A DNA stretch of 64,000 bases from Pseudomonas argentinensis. Lineage in GTDB: Bacteria > Pseudomonadota > Gammaproteobacteria > Pseudomonadales > Pseudomonadaceae. Shown here in pieces: positions 33,154 to 41,431 of the stretch (its first letter is position 1; the number at the start of each line of letters is the position of its first letter). The notes beneath the pieces were generated by a model. The model was not told the origin of the DNA. It did not search any database and saw nothing but the letters and a program-made list of their open reading frames with translations. The stretch lies in assembly GCF_001839655.2 (NCBI RefSeq), contig NZ_CP056087.1, positions 1,922,001 through 1,986,000 of the forward strand. Reading direction: 5' to 3'. The position numbers and the translations under genes are program-made.

Positions 33154-35268
33154 ATGCGCTGGAGTCGTGCTTCAATCTGCCTGTTGTCCCTGTGTTCCGT
33201 CGGCATTCATGCCGCTTCGCTGACCGTGCCGGATGACGGCACGCTGGAACTGCCCGACTCCGTCGTTACCGGCAGCGCAGAAAGCGCCACCGGCCCCGTG
33301 CAAGGCTATGCGGCGACGCGCTCGGCCAGCGCCACGCGCACCGATACCGCCCTGCACGAAACGCCCCAGTCGGTCAGCGTGGTACCGCGTGACGTGATCG
33401 ACGACATCTCCGCCACCCGCCTGCAGCAGGCACTGGACCAGGCTGGTGGCGTTGGTCGTGCCAACAACTTCGGTGGTCAGGGCCTGACCAACTTCACGGT
33501 GCGCGGCTTCACCTCCGCCGAGTTCTACCGCAACGGTTTTCCGATCAACCGTGGCTATCCCAATTCGCCGGACGCCAACACCCTGGAGCGCGTGGAAGTG
33601 CTGCGCGGCCCGGCGGCGACGCTGTATGGCCGTGGCGACCCCGGCGGCACCTTCAACGTGGTCACCAAGCAGCCGCTGGACGAGCAGCGCACCACAGTCG
33701 GCAGCCAGTTCACCGACCAGGGCCTGCGCCGTGGCACCCTGGACACGGGCGGCCCGCTGGACGAAGAAGGCCGCCTGGCCTATCGCCTGAACGTGGTGGG
33801 CGAGGGCGGCGACAGCTTCCGTGACGATGTGGAGAGCGAGCGCTACGGCATCGCCCCGGTGCTCAGCTGGCAGGTGTCCGACGCCACGCGCATCACCTTC
33901 GAAGGTGATTTCATGCGTAACAACCACCCGCTCGACCGTGGCCTGACTCACTACCCGGGTCAGCGTGGGCAGCCCAGCCATTCCACCTATTACTGGGAGA
34001 AGGGCACCGACAACAAGCTGCATAACGACAATGACATGGTGCAGTTGCGCTTCGAGCATCAGCTCAATGACGATTGGTCGTTGGCCGGCGGTTACCAGTA
34101 CCTGGACGGCTCGCTCAAGGGCAACGCGGTGGAGGCCAACGGCATTGCCGCTGATGGCGTGACGCTGAATCGCAACTTCAACTACCGCAAGCTGGAGTGG
34201 ACCGATCACGATTTCCAGCTCAACCTGACCGGCCACTTCGAGACGATGGGGCTGGCCCACACGCTGATCACCGGGGTCGAGTACGAAGATTACGATTACA
34301 GCTCAATCATCAATCGCTCCACCGCCGCCTACCCGATCAATATCTTCGATCCGGTGCTCGGCCAGCCCCGTCCCGCGCTCGGCAATATCACGACCCATGA
34401 TCGCGAGAACCTGAAAACCTGGGCCGCGTTCGTGCAGGACCAGATCGCCCTGACCGAGCGCTTCAAGGTGCTGGGCGGCGTGCGCCTGGAGCGCTTCGAA
34501 CACAAATACGATGATCTACGGGTAAACAACGCAGACTGGGAAAAGGCCGACAACGCAGTGACCCCGCGTGTCGGCGTCATCTATGACCTGACCGATAGCG
34601 TTGCCGTCTACGCGAACGCCTCCAAATCCTTCAAACCCAACTCGGGTGCGGCGCGCCTGAGCGGTGGTTTCGATCCCGAAGAAGGCAAGGCCTACGAGCT
34701 CGGCATGAAGTGGGCGGCGCTGGATGGCCTGCTGAATATCGATACGGCGGTGTTCCATACCATCAAGGAAAACGTGCAGACAGTCGACCCGGTCGATCCC
34801 AACTTTCGTATCGCCGCGGGTGAAGTGCGCAGCCGTGGTTTCGAGATCAACGTGGCCGGTGAGCTGACGCCGGAGTGGCGGGTGATCGGCGGCTACGCCT
34901 ATGTGGATGCCGAGGTCACGCGTGACAACTCACTGCCTAAGGGAACCCGCCTGGCGAATATCCCGCGTAACGCCTTCAACCTCCTGAGCGTCTACGAGTT
35001 TCGCGATGGGGTCTGGCGTGGCCTGGGGCTGGGTGCCAACCTCAAGTACGTGGATGACCGTGCCGGGCAGACGGCCGCAACCACCTACACGATGAGCGAT
35101 TACACGGTTACCGACCTGCTGAGCTTCTACAAGGTCAACGAGCAGCTGCGGCTGAACCTGGACGTGCGCAACCTGTTCAACAAGGGTTACGAGGAAGGAT
35201 CGTTCAACGCCTACGCCTACCCGGGCGAGCCGCGCACCGTGCAGACCGGCTTCACCTACACCTTCTGA
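33154..35268 (+). CDS. TonB-dependent siderophore receptor
   Basis: An outer-membrane 22-stranded barrel that imports a ferric siderophore using energy from TonB. The 704-residue protein has a signal peptide (MRWSRASICLLSLCSVGIHAA), a TonB-box-like LPDSVVTG just after it, and a plug domain with ETPQSVSVVPRDVIDD and VEVLRGPAATLYGRGDPGGT. The barrel ends TGFTYTF with an aromatic C-terminus. The extra N-terminal signalling domain of FecA/FpvA-type receptors is absent, so it probably does not signal to a sigma factor. The frame is open upstream to 33097, but the signal peptide fixes the start. The importer genes at 35520-38471 are the likely inner-membrane partners. The siderophore cannot be named. 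Confidence 0.9.
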   Translation: MRWSRASICLLSLCSVGIHAASLTVPDDGTLELPDSVVTGSAESATGPVQGYAATRSASATRTDTALHETPQSVSVVPRDVIDDISATRLQQALDQAGGVGRANNFGGQGLTNFTVRGFTSAEFYRNGFPINRGYPNSPDANTLERVEVLRGPAATLYGRGDPGGTFNVVTKQPLDEQRTTVGSQFTDQGLRRGTLDTGGPLDEEGRLAYRLNVVGEGGDSFRDDVESERYGIAPVLSWQVSDATRITFEGDFMRNNHPLDRGLTHYPGQRGQPSHSTYYWEKGTDNKLHNDNDMVQLRFEHQLNDDWSLAGGYQYLDGSLKGNAVEANGIAADGVTLNRNFNYRKLEWTDHDFQLNLTGHFETMGLAHTLITGVEYEDYDYSSIINRSTAAYPINIFDPVLGQPRPALGNITTHDRENLKTWAAFVQDQIALTERFKVLGGVRLERFEHKYDDLRVNNADWEKADNAVTPRVGVIYDLTDSVAVYANASKSFKPNSGAARLSGGFDPEEGKAYELGMKWAALDGLLNIDTAVFHTIKENVQTVDPVDPNFRIAAGEVRSRGFEINVAGELTPEWRVIGGYAYVDAEVTRDNSLPKGTRLANIPRNAFNLLSVYEFRDGVWRGLGLGANLKYVDDRAGQTAATTYTMSDYTVTDLLSFYKVNEQLRLNLDVRNLFNKGYEEGSFNAYAYPGEPRTVQTGFTYTF

Positions 35269-35284
35269 TAACCCGTGGCGCTAG

Positions 35285-35445
35285 AACCTGTTCATGATCG
35301 TTCAGGCCCGATTCGTCGATTTTGGCAGCTAAGTGGCGCAAGCGATCATTTGCAGTGGTGGGCTAAAGCCCACCCTACAGATCGTGCCAGCCTCGTAGGG
35401 TGGGCCGGGCGGCGATCCGCTTCAGCCCACCGATGTGAGCAGGTT
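35285..35445. repeat. Intergenic element with inverted ends and GTGGGCT hairpins
   Basis: The ends AACCTGTTCA (35285-35294) and TGAGCAGGTT (35436-35445) are inverted copies with one mismatch. Inside lies the perfect hairpin GGTGGGCT-AA-AGCCCACC (35357-35374), whose right arm and flank GCCCACCCTAC (35368-35378) also pair with GTAGGGTGGGC (35395-35405). A further CTTCAGCCCACC follows. Such TAGGGTGGGC runs are common between genes of gammaproteobacteria. It lies between the convergent receptor and ABC transporter genes and may help end both transcripts. Confidence 0.6.
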
Positions 35446-35519
35446 TGAAATCGCAGCACGAACGGCCGCTTCTGCCTTGTAGTTGTCGCTTCATGCGCAT
35501 AAAGATCGTGAAGAGGTTC

Positions 35520-36311
35520 TCAGGCGAAGGCCTGAGCGCTTAGCGGTTGCACCACCGGGCGCCCCTGACGGTCTTTCAAGATATCCACCGCCACGCCATA
35601 GGTGCGCTGCAGCAACTCTGCGGTGACGATCTCGCCTGGGTGGCCGCTGGCCGCCAGTTTGCCGTCGACCAGCACCAGCAGGTTGTCGGCGTACTGGCAG
35701 GCCAGGTTCAGGTCGTGCAGCACCACCACGGTCACCAGGTTGCGGCTGCGCGTTTCCTGGCGCACGCGGTCGAGCAGGGCGATCTGGTGGCGCAGGTCCA
35801 GGGCGCTGACCGGCTCGTCGAGCAGCATCACCTCGGGTTCGCGCATCAGTACCTGGGCGAAGAACGCCATCTGCCGCTGCCCGCCGCTGAGCGAGCCGAT
35901 GCTGCGCCCGGCCAGGTGGGCGATACCGACCTGGGAGAGCTTTTCCATGGCGCGCTGCAGCAGTGCGTCATCGAGGCGCAGGCCGATCTGGCCGAGATTG
36001 CCCAGCACCACCACTTCGAGCACCGACAGCGACACCTCGGTGCTGCAATCCTGGGGCATATAGGTGAAGTCGCGGCGCCAGGCTTCCAGTACGCGTCGCC
36101 CTGGCGCCTGGGCGCCGCGGCGGTGTTCGCCATGGGTGATGGCGCCGCCGGCCAGCGGCAGGTCGCCGGCCATGGCGCGCAGCAGGGTGGTCTTGCCGGT
36201 GCCGTTGGGGCCCAGCACCACGTGGATGGCGCCCGGCTCCAGGGTGGTACTCAGGCCATGCAGGATGGTGCGCCCGGAGCGGGCGAGGGCGAGGTTGTCG
36301 AGCTGGATCAT
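35520..36311 (-). CDS. Iron-siderophore type ABC transporter, ATP-binding protein
   Basis: The ATPase of a FecBCD/BtuCDF-type importer. The 263-residue protein starts MIQLDNLALARSGRTILHGL at 36311; the open frame continues upstream but only antisense to the permease. Walker A is GPNGTGKTT, the signature is LSGGQRQM, Walker B is VMLLDEPVSALD, and the switch His is in VLHDLNLA. Its start overlaps the permease end by 4 bases. It is the last gene of the three-gene operon read from 38471. Confidence 0.93.
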   Translation of the reverse strand: MIQLDNLALARSGRTILHGLSTTLEPGAIHVVLGPNGTGKTTLLRAMAGDLPLAGGAITHGEHRRGAQAPGRRVLEAWRRDFTYMPQDCSTEVSLSVLEVVVLGNLGQIGLRLDDALLQRAMEKLSQVGIAHLAGRSIGSLSGGQRQMAFFAQVLMREPEVMLLDEPVSALDLRHQIALLDRVRQETRSRNLVTVVVLHDLNLACQYADNLLVLVDGKLAASGHPGEIVTAELLQRTYGVAVDILKDRQGRPVVQPLSAQAFA

Positions 36312-37393
36312 GTGCGGCCTCGCTGGGGGGCGAAGATCAGCCAGAGCAGGAACGGCACGCCGACGATGGCGGTGACGATGCCGATGGGAAACAGCGCGCC
36401 CGGCACGATGGATTTGGACAGCACCGACGCCGCCGACAGCATGAAGGCGCCGCAGATGGCCGACAGCGGCAGCAGAAAGCGCTGATCCTCGCCGACCAGC
36501 ATTCGCGCGATATGCGGCGACACCAGGCCGACGAAACCGATCACACCGACGAAGCTGGTCGCCGTGGCGGTCATCACCGCCACCAGAATCAGGATCTTCA
36601 GGCGCAGCACGCGGATGTTCACGCCCAGGCTCACCGCGCGGGTTTCGCCAAGGCTCAGGGCCGCCAGCTTCCAGGCATCGCCCATCAGGATCACGCAGCA
36701 CAGCAGGGTCACGCCGGCGGTGATGCCGAGGGTCGTCCAGGTCGCCTTGCCGAGGTTGCCGAACAACCAGAAGAGGATCTGCTGCGACAGCTCCGGCGAG
36801 GACAGGAACTGCACCAGCGATAGCAGCGACTGGAACAGGAACAGCATGGCGATGCCGCCGAGGATGATGGTGTGGCTGCCGGCGTGGCGCAGGGTGGCCA
36901 GGGCAAACAGGAACACCACCGCCAGCATCGAACAGGCGAAGGCGCCCAGCGGCACGCCGATCAGCGGGCCCAGCCCGAAGCTGCCAAAGGCCAGGCTCAG
37001 CGCCGCGCCAAAGCCGGCCGCGGCGGCCATGCCCAGGGTGTAGGGGCTGGCCATGGGGTTGTTGAGCAGGGTCTGCATCTGCGCGCCACCAGCGCCGAGG
37101 GAAGCGCCGACCGCCAGGGCCATCAGCGCCACGGGCAGGCGCAGGTCATGGACGATGGTGTCGGTCATCGCCGGGCGCTCGCCGATATCCAGCAGCGAGC
37201 GCAGCACGTCCCACGGTGAGAGCATCGACGGCCCGGTGGCGATATCCAGCACCAGGCAGGCGCTGCATAGCAGGGTGAACAGCAGGCAGTTGCGCCAGCG
37301 CTTGCGCTCGCGCAGGCGGTGTTCGGCGATGGCATTGCGCTCGACCGCAGCTGCCACCACGGTTTCCGGCTTATTCATGGGCGCTGATGGCAT
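36308..37393 (-). CDS. Iron-siderophore type ABC transporter, permease (FecCD family)
   Basis: The membrane subunit of the importer, with about ten hydrophobic segments in 361 residues. Family motifs LRLPVALMALAVGASLGAGG and the coupling-loop region with GLVSPHIARMLVGEDQR are present. I chose the ATG at 37393 because GAGGGCACC lies just upstream; a second ATG at 37378 (MNKPETVV) is possible. It overlaps the binding-protein gene and the ATPase gene, so the three are co-translated. Confidence 0.92.
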   Translation of the reverse strand: MPSAPMNKPETVVAAAVERNAIAEHRLRERKRWRNCLLFTLLCSACLVLDIATGPSMLSPWDVLRSLLDIGERPAMTDTIVHDLRLPVALMALAVGASLGAGGAQMQTLLNNPMASPYTLGMAAAAGFGAALSLAFGSFGLGPLIGVPLGAFACSMLAVVFLFALATLRHAGSHTIILGGIAMLFLFQSLLSLVQFLSSPELSQQILFWLFGNLGKATWTTLGITAGVTLLCCVILMGDAWKLAALSLGETRAVSLGVNIRVLRLKILILVAVMTATATSFVGVIGFVGLVSPHIARMLVGEDQRFLLPLSAICGAFMLSAASVLSKSIVPGALFPIGIVTAIVGVPFLLWLIFAPQRGRT

Positions 37394-38471
37394 AGGTGCC
37401 CTCGAGCAGGATCGGCAGGTACTTGCGGTAGTAATTCTCGTAGTTGGCCATCGGGTTCAGGTCGGCAAAGATATCCGGGTACAGCTGCTTAGCAATGAAC
37501 TGCAGCATGGTGAAGTCGCCCAGGCTGCGCGAGCTGCCCTGGTAAACGCCGTACAAACGACCGTCACGAATCGCCGGCAGTTCCGCCCAGCCCGGGCGCG
37601 AGGCGAAGGCCTGCAGCTGCTTGCGCGCCGTGGCCTCGTCCACGCCAGGGCCCATGGACAGGGCGGTGGGGTTGGTGTTGTCTTCTCGGCCGGAAATGAT
37701 GATCACCTCGGGGCGCGCGACCAGCACCTGCTCCGGGTTGATCTGGCCCCAGTCGCGCACGTAGGGCGCGGCGATATTGTCACCACCGACCGCGATGGCC
37801 ATCGCGCCCCACATGTTCTTGCCGTAGGTGAAGGAGTACTCGGCCGGGCCCTTGTTGCCGAACTCGATATAGATGCGTGGCTTGGGCTTGTTGGCCTTGG
37901 CGATGCGCGAGTCGATATCCTTGACCGCCGCGCTGTACAGGTCCGCTAGCTCACGGGCGCGGGCCTGCTGGCCGGTCACTTCACCGAGCAGCAGGGTGGA
38001 ATTCACGTGGCGCTCCAGGGTCTGGGCGTTGTAGTCGATCACCAGCACCGGCACGCCGGCCTTCTCCAGCCGCGCGACCTCATCGGGCAGTGCCTGGAAT
38101 TGCCAGTCGGTAAGCACCAGCAGATCCGGCTCCAGGCTTAGCACCTTCTCGACCGAAAAACTCTGGGTTTCCACCTCGCCGATATCGGCCAGGGTGTCCA
38201 GCTTCGGGTAGTGCGCGACATAACGCTTCCAGTTCTCCGGCACCTTGCGCTCCCAGGCCCCGCGGGAAATCCCCACCACCGAGTCGAACGCCTTTTCGCC
38301 ACCGACGGCTGCGTAATCCTCGAAGTTGAACCCCAGCACCACCCGTTTGGCTGGCAAGGTCACCGTCACACTACGGCCCAGCACATCGACCACCTGCTCG
38401 GCGCGACAAAGGCTAGAAAGAAGAAAAGCGATAACCATTACTACTAGCGGGTAAGCGCGTTGCTTGCTCAT
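37371..38471 (-). CDS. Iron-siderophore type ABC transporter, substrate-binding protein
   Basis: A 366-residue periplasmic binding protein (class III fold, as FepB/BtuF). The signal peptide is MSKQRAYPLVVMVIAFLLSSLCRA, with no lipobox, so it is probably soluble. The domain starts VVDVLGRSVTVTLPAKRVVL and shows the conserved LSLEPDLLVLTDW. The partner system is the permease and ATPase just downstream, and the TonB receptor at 33154 is the probable outer-membrane gate. The ligand, a ferric siderophore or another metal chelate, is inferred only from family and context. Confidence 0.9.
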   Translation of the reverse strand: MSKQRAYPLVVMVIAFLLSSLCRAEQVVDVLGRSVTVTLPAKRVVLGFNFEDYAAVGGEKAFDSVVGISRGAWERKVPENWKRYVAHYPKLDTLADIGEVETQSFSVEKVLSLEPDLLVLTDWQFQALPDEVARLEKAGVPVLVIDYNAQTLERHVNSTLLLGEVTGQQARARELADLYSAAVKDIDSRIAKANKPKPRIYIEFGNKGPAEYSFTYGKNMWGAMAIAVGGDNIAAPYVRDWGQINPEQVLVARPEVIIISGREDNTNPTALSMGPGVDEATARKQLQAFASRPGWAELPAIRDGRLYGVYQGSSRSLGDFTMLQFIAKQLYPDIFADLNPMANYENYYRKYLPILLEGTYAISAHE

Positions 38472-38774
38472 CGTCTTGTTGTCCGTTTTTACCGTGGGGT
38501 GCTGGTTGCCGTTGGGCCAGAGTGGCGCGAAAAGCTCTGCGAAGGCAGGGCTTTGGTGGGGAAGGTGAGTAAGGGATTCGAACCCTTCTTCAGCTTACGC
38601 GATGCCCCTGCCGTACTCGTGTGCGCGCGGATTTTACACGCTTTCCGCTGCGGCCGCGCTGCAGCGGTTTCGGCACCAGAATGCTTGTGGTTGGCTAGGC
38701 TGCAAAAGGGATATCACGCAGCTACCCTCCGGCAGCCAATTGAAGGGAGATACGCCATTGGCGTACTATCGCGC
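38472..38774. other. Intergenic region with a tRNA remnant and a possible promoter
   Basis: About 300 bases between the binding-protein gene and the toxin pseudogene. It contains the 3' half of a tRNA-like sequence (38564-38590) and, nearer the toxin, a possible promoter: TTGAAG at 38740-38745 and TACTAT at 38764-38769, separated by 18 bases. No complete gene is visible. I found no clear Fur site for the transporter. Confidence 0.5.
38564..38590 (-). pseudogene. tRNA 3'-half remnant (T-arm and acceptor strand)
   Basis: On the minus strand a T-arm AAGGG-TTCGAAT-CCCTT is followed by ACTCACC, the shape of a tRNA T-arm plus 3' acceptor strand. No matching 5' acceptor (GGTGAGT), D-arm or anticodon arm can be found upstream, and no CCA follows. 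It looks like a piece left by integration at a tRNA gene, or a degraded tRNA. The nearby toxin-antitoxin genes fit a former mobile segment. Confidence 0.5.
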
Positions 38775-39090
38775 ATAATCTTTATCGAAACTCCGATTTT
38801 CACCAAACGCTTGAAAGAGCTGCTGGCTGACGACAGCTACGGCTCATTTCAACGAGCCCTGGCAGAGCGGCCAGATATGGGCGATGTGATCGAAGGCACG
38901 CGCGGAATCCGCAAGGTGCGAGTGGCCTCAAGCGGCCATGGCAAAACGTGGTGGGTCCAGGGTCATCTACTATCACTTCACGTCCGCTTCGCAGATTGCG
39001 CTGTTGCTGATCTACCCGAAGAACGAGAAGGATGATCTGTCAGCCGATGAGCGCAAAGTGCTCAAGCAAATTATCGATCGGTGGAGGTAA
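38775..39090 (+). pseudogene. RelE/HigB-type toxin gene, frameshifted
   Basis: The reading frame IIFIETPIFTKRLKELL... up to the GHGK motif belongs to a RelE/ParE-superfamily toxin. After the run AAAA at 38943-38946 the homologous sequence (VIYYHFTSASQIALLLIYP, ending IIDRWR) continues in another frame to TAA at 39088-39090. Removing one A restores a single frame of 104 residues. The codon where an ATG is expected reads ATA (38775-38777), and no in-frame ATG, GTG or TTG is near. The antitoxin starts 5 bases after its stop. A sequencing error at the A run could explain the frameshift but not the lost start. Confidence 0.75.
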
Positions 39091-39095
39091 TCACC

Positions 39096-39383
39096 ATGAA
39101 CAAGTTCTTCGACGACCTGCTGGAAAGCGTTCAGCAGATGGACGAGATTCACCGGGGCGAACGCCAGCCATCCAGGGAGTTCACCGTGGATGCCCTGCAG
39201 GTGAAAGAGATCCGCAAGGCCACTGGCCTCACTCAAGCCAAGTTCGCGGCCATGATCGATGTGCAGCTCGGCACCCTGCGCAACTGGGAACAAGGCCGCC
39301 GCGAACCGACCGGCCCGGCCAAGGCGTTGCTGCGCGCTATCCACAACGACCCCAAGCACGTCATCCAGGCACTGTCCGTCTAG
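39096..39383 (+). CDS. NadS-like antitoxin, helix-turn-helix type
   Basis: A 95-residue DNA-binding antitoxin (MNKFFDDLLESVQQMDEIH...). The C-terminal Xre-type helix-turn-helix spans about residues 35-85, with IRKATGLTQAKFAAMIDVQLGTLRNWEQGRR as its recognisable core (shown by residues 40-70). This protein type is normally encoded just after a RelE/HigB-like toxin and represses their shared promoter. The reading frame is intact although the toxin is broken. The start ATG lies after GGTGGAGGTAATC; an in-frame GTG at 39081 overlaps the toxin end. Confidence 0.85.
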   Translation: MNKFFDDLLESVQQMDEIHRGERQPSREFTVDALQVKEIRKATGLTQAKFAAMIDVQLGTLRNWEQGRREPTGPAKALLRAIHNDPKHVIQALSV

Positions 39384-39421
39384 ATTTCGACACTTCTTCG
39401 ACAGTCCCAAACGCCGCCCAC

Positions 39422-39450
39422 AAAAAAGCCCTGTAAAAACAGGGCTTTAA
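39422..39450. terminator. Bidirectional terminator between antitoxin and tRNA-Gly
   Basis: The stem AAAGCCCTG / CAGGGCTTT has a run of A on its left side and TTTAA on its right. It can end the antitoxin transcript and the convergent tRNA-Gly transcript. Confidence 0.85.
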
Positions 39451-39461
39451 TGTTTCTGATC

Positions 39462-39535
39462 TGGAGCGGGCTAAGGGAATCGAACCCTCGTCATGAGCTT
39501 GGGAAGCTCAGGTAATGCCATTATACGAAGCCCGC
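39462..39535 (-). tRNA. tRNA-Gly (anticodon CCC)
   Basis: The reverse strand reads GCGGGCT at its 5' end, an anticodon stem-loop GAGCTTCCCAAGCTC with anticodon CCC, the T-arm GAGGGTTCGATTCCCTT, the acceptor AGCCCGC, a T discriminator and an encoded CCA. Its length of 74 bases is normal. All arms pair. Confidence 0.96.
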
Positions 39536-39630
39536 TTGAGGGCGCCTTTATACCCGAATCCGCCGGCGAAATGAAGTCCGCGTTGCCGTTTGGTGATCAG
39601 CCGGGGCAATGCCGGCTGCTCTGCTGCGCC

Positions 39631-40509
39631 TTATACGGCCATGGCGTGCAGGCCGGGGTGGACGCTGAAGCGTTTGCTGGTGGTGTGGTGTTGCAGAAAG
39701 CCGAGCAGGGCGTTCTGGGTCTGCAGCCAGGCGCCCTTGTGTTCCATGTCGATAAAGTGGCCGGCGTTGCTGACCGTGGCGAAGTGGCAGTCGTTGATGT
39801 AGCGGGCCATCAGGCGGGCGTCGGCGGCGGCGGTGTATTCGTCGAGTTCGCCGTTGATGAACAGCAGCGGGATGTCGATGCCGCCCAGGCGATCCATATG
39901 ACAGTGGGCCTGCATGCGCAGCACCTGTTGCACATGGGCGTTCATCTGCCGGTATTCATGGGCAGTCAGGCGGCTGGTGTGCTTGTGGTTGTAGCGTTTG
40001 AACAGCGACGGCAGGTGCTTGCCGATGGTGTCGTTGATCAGGTGACCGACCTTGTCGCCGTCCTGCTGGCTCAGGCACATCAGGGCGCGGCCCAGGTAGC
40101 CGAGCATCGGTTCGTTGAGAATGGGCGAGAACGAGGCGAACACGGCCTTTTCCAGCGTAGGCGGGCGCTCGGTGAGGGCCAGCATGCTGGCTATGCCGCC
40201 CCAGGAAAACGACATCAGGTAATGGGCCCCGTAGTGGTCGATCAGGTCGAGCAGGATCGCCGCTTCGTCTTCCTTGCTGATGCAGTGGTCGTTGCGGTTG
40301 TGCGCCCGCGACTGGCCGGCGTAGGGCTGGTCGAAGAGCACCACGTTGAAGCGGGTGCCGAGGTACTTGACCGTCTGCGCGAAGGAGGCGGTGGTCGCCA
40401 GCGAGCCGTTGACCAAGATGATGGTCTTCTGCGCCGAAGGGTTGGCGTGAAACTCCGTGTGTACCTTGTACGTCCTGTGCACGTCGATGACAGCGATTGC
40501 TGGCTTCAT
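39631..40509 (-). CDS. phaG: PhaG-type (R)-3-hydroxyacyl transferase/thioesterase, alpha/beta hydrolase
   Basis: The PhaG/RhlA family takes 3-hydroxyacyl chains from acyl carrier protein: PhaG feeds medium-chain polyhydroxyalkanoate synthesis, RhlA makes rhamnolipid precursors. The 292-residue protein has the N-terminal block IILVNGSLATTASFAQTVKY. The catalytic triad falls at S102 (FSWGG), D223 (GELDEYT) and H251 (AGHFIDME), the positions known for PhaG. The stretch NDTIGKHLPSLFKRYN favours PhaG over RhlA. GGAGGAATCCAT precedes the ATG. No rhlB or phaC is nearby, so the assignment rests on sequence alone. Confidence 0.85.
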   Translation of the reverse strand: MKPAIAVIDVHRTYKVHTEFHANPSAQKTIILVNGSLATTASFAQTVKYLGTRFNVVLFDQPYAGQSRAHNRNDHCISKEDEAAILLDLIDHYGAHYLMSFSWGGIASMLALTERPPTLEKAVFASFSPILNEPMLGYLGRALMCLSQQDGDKVGHLINDTIGKHLPSLFKRYNHKHTSRLTAHEYRQMNAHVQQVLRMQAHCHMDRLGGIDIPLLFINGELDEYTAAADARLMARYINDCHFATVSNAGHFIDMEHKGAWLQTQNALLGFLQHHTTSKRFSVHPGLHAMAV

Positions 40510-40735
40510 ATGGATTCCTCCGGGCGCAAAAGGTGAACGAGGCTGACGGCGAACGTAAACCGGGCCAGTCGCCTAGCTAGGAAAGCGCCTGGACATGACA
40601 AGGCAATGTCAGGCTGGAGGATCTTGTGATTGGCTGGTTAGCGGAGGTTTCAGGGCTTTGAGGTAACGGGCTTGGGCATGCGCTCATCTCACCAGTCGGT
40701 TTTGCGCGGCACCCAGGCCACTCGGCGGCGGCAGT

Positions 40736-41428
40736 TCACACGCTGGCGATTTCTGCCGCGCTGAGGGCGCGGTACAGGCCGGGCGCCAGTTGCGGATCGA
40801 GAACGATCTCGCCCATACGCTCGCGGTGCAGGGCGACGACGCGGTTACGGAAGTGGCCGAACATGCGCTTGACCTGATGGTAGCGCCCTTCGAACAGGGT
40901 CAGCCGGGCGTGGTGGCTGTCCAGCACCTCGAGCTCGGCGGGCAGGGTGGTGAGACCCTCGAAGGCGAAGTACAGGCCGCGGGCGAAGACCTCGGCGTAC
41001 TCGTCGGTGATCGGTTGCTCGGTGGTGACGTGATAGACCTTGGGTTTGCGCTCTTGCGGCTGGGTGATGCGCCGCGACCAGCGCCCGTCGTTGGTTATCA
41101 GGAGCAGGCCGCTGGTGTTGAGGTCCAGGCGCCCGGCCAGGTGCAGCTCGTGCTTGTCCGGCTCATCGAGCAGGTCGAGTACGGTGCGGTGTTCGTCGTG
41201 CTCGGTGGCGCTGACCACGCCGACCGGTTTGTGCAACATCCAGTAGCGCGCGCTGCGCCCGGCCTGCAGCAGTTCGTCGTCCAGCTCCACACGCTGGAAG
41301 TCGCGGATATCGAAGCGTGGATCAACGATGATCTCACCGTCCACGCGCAGGCGGCCGATGCTGATCAGCAGGCGGCTGTCCTGCCGGCTGAAGCGCGGGA
41401 AATTGCTGAGGAAACGATCCAGGCGCAT
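40736..41428 (-). CDS. rsuA: 16S rRNA pseudouridine synthase, RsuA family
   Basis: Makes pseudouridine in ribosomal RNA, probably at position 516 of 16S rRNA. The 230-residue protein has an N-terminal S4 RNA-binding domain (MRLDRFLSNFPRFSRQDS) and the catalytic motif AGRLDLNTSGLLL with the nucleophile at D102, the same position as in E. coli RsuA. The C-terminal KRMFGHFRNRVVALHR is typical. It starts 3 bases after the upstream Cys-rich gene, so the two are probably co-transcribed. Confidence 0.9.
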   Translation of the reverse strand: MRLDRFLSNFPRFSRQDSRLLISIGRLRVDGEIIVDPRFDIRDFQRVELDDELLQAGRSARYWMLHKPVGVVSATEHDEHRTVLDLLDEPDKHELHLAGRLDLNTSGLLLITNDGRWSRRITQPQERKPKVYHVTTEQPITDEYAEVFARGLYFAFEGLTTLPAELEVLDSHHARLTLFEGRYHQVKRMFGHFRNRVVALHRERMGEIVLDPQLAPGLYRALSAAEIASV

Positions 41429-41431
41429 GGT

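Noticed and set aside
38555-38660. A complete tRNA on the minus strand around the T-arm
   Set aside because: The T-arm and 3' acceptor are clear, but no 5' acceptor, D-arm or anticodon stem can be found and no CCA follows. It is recorded only as a remnant.
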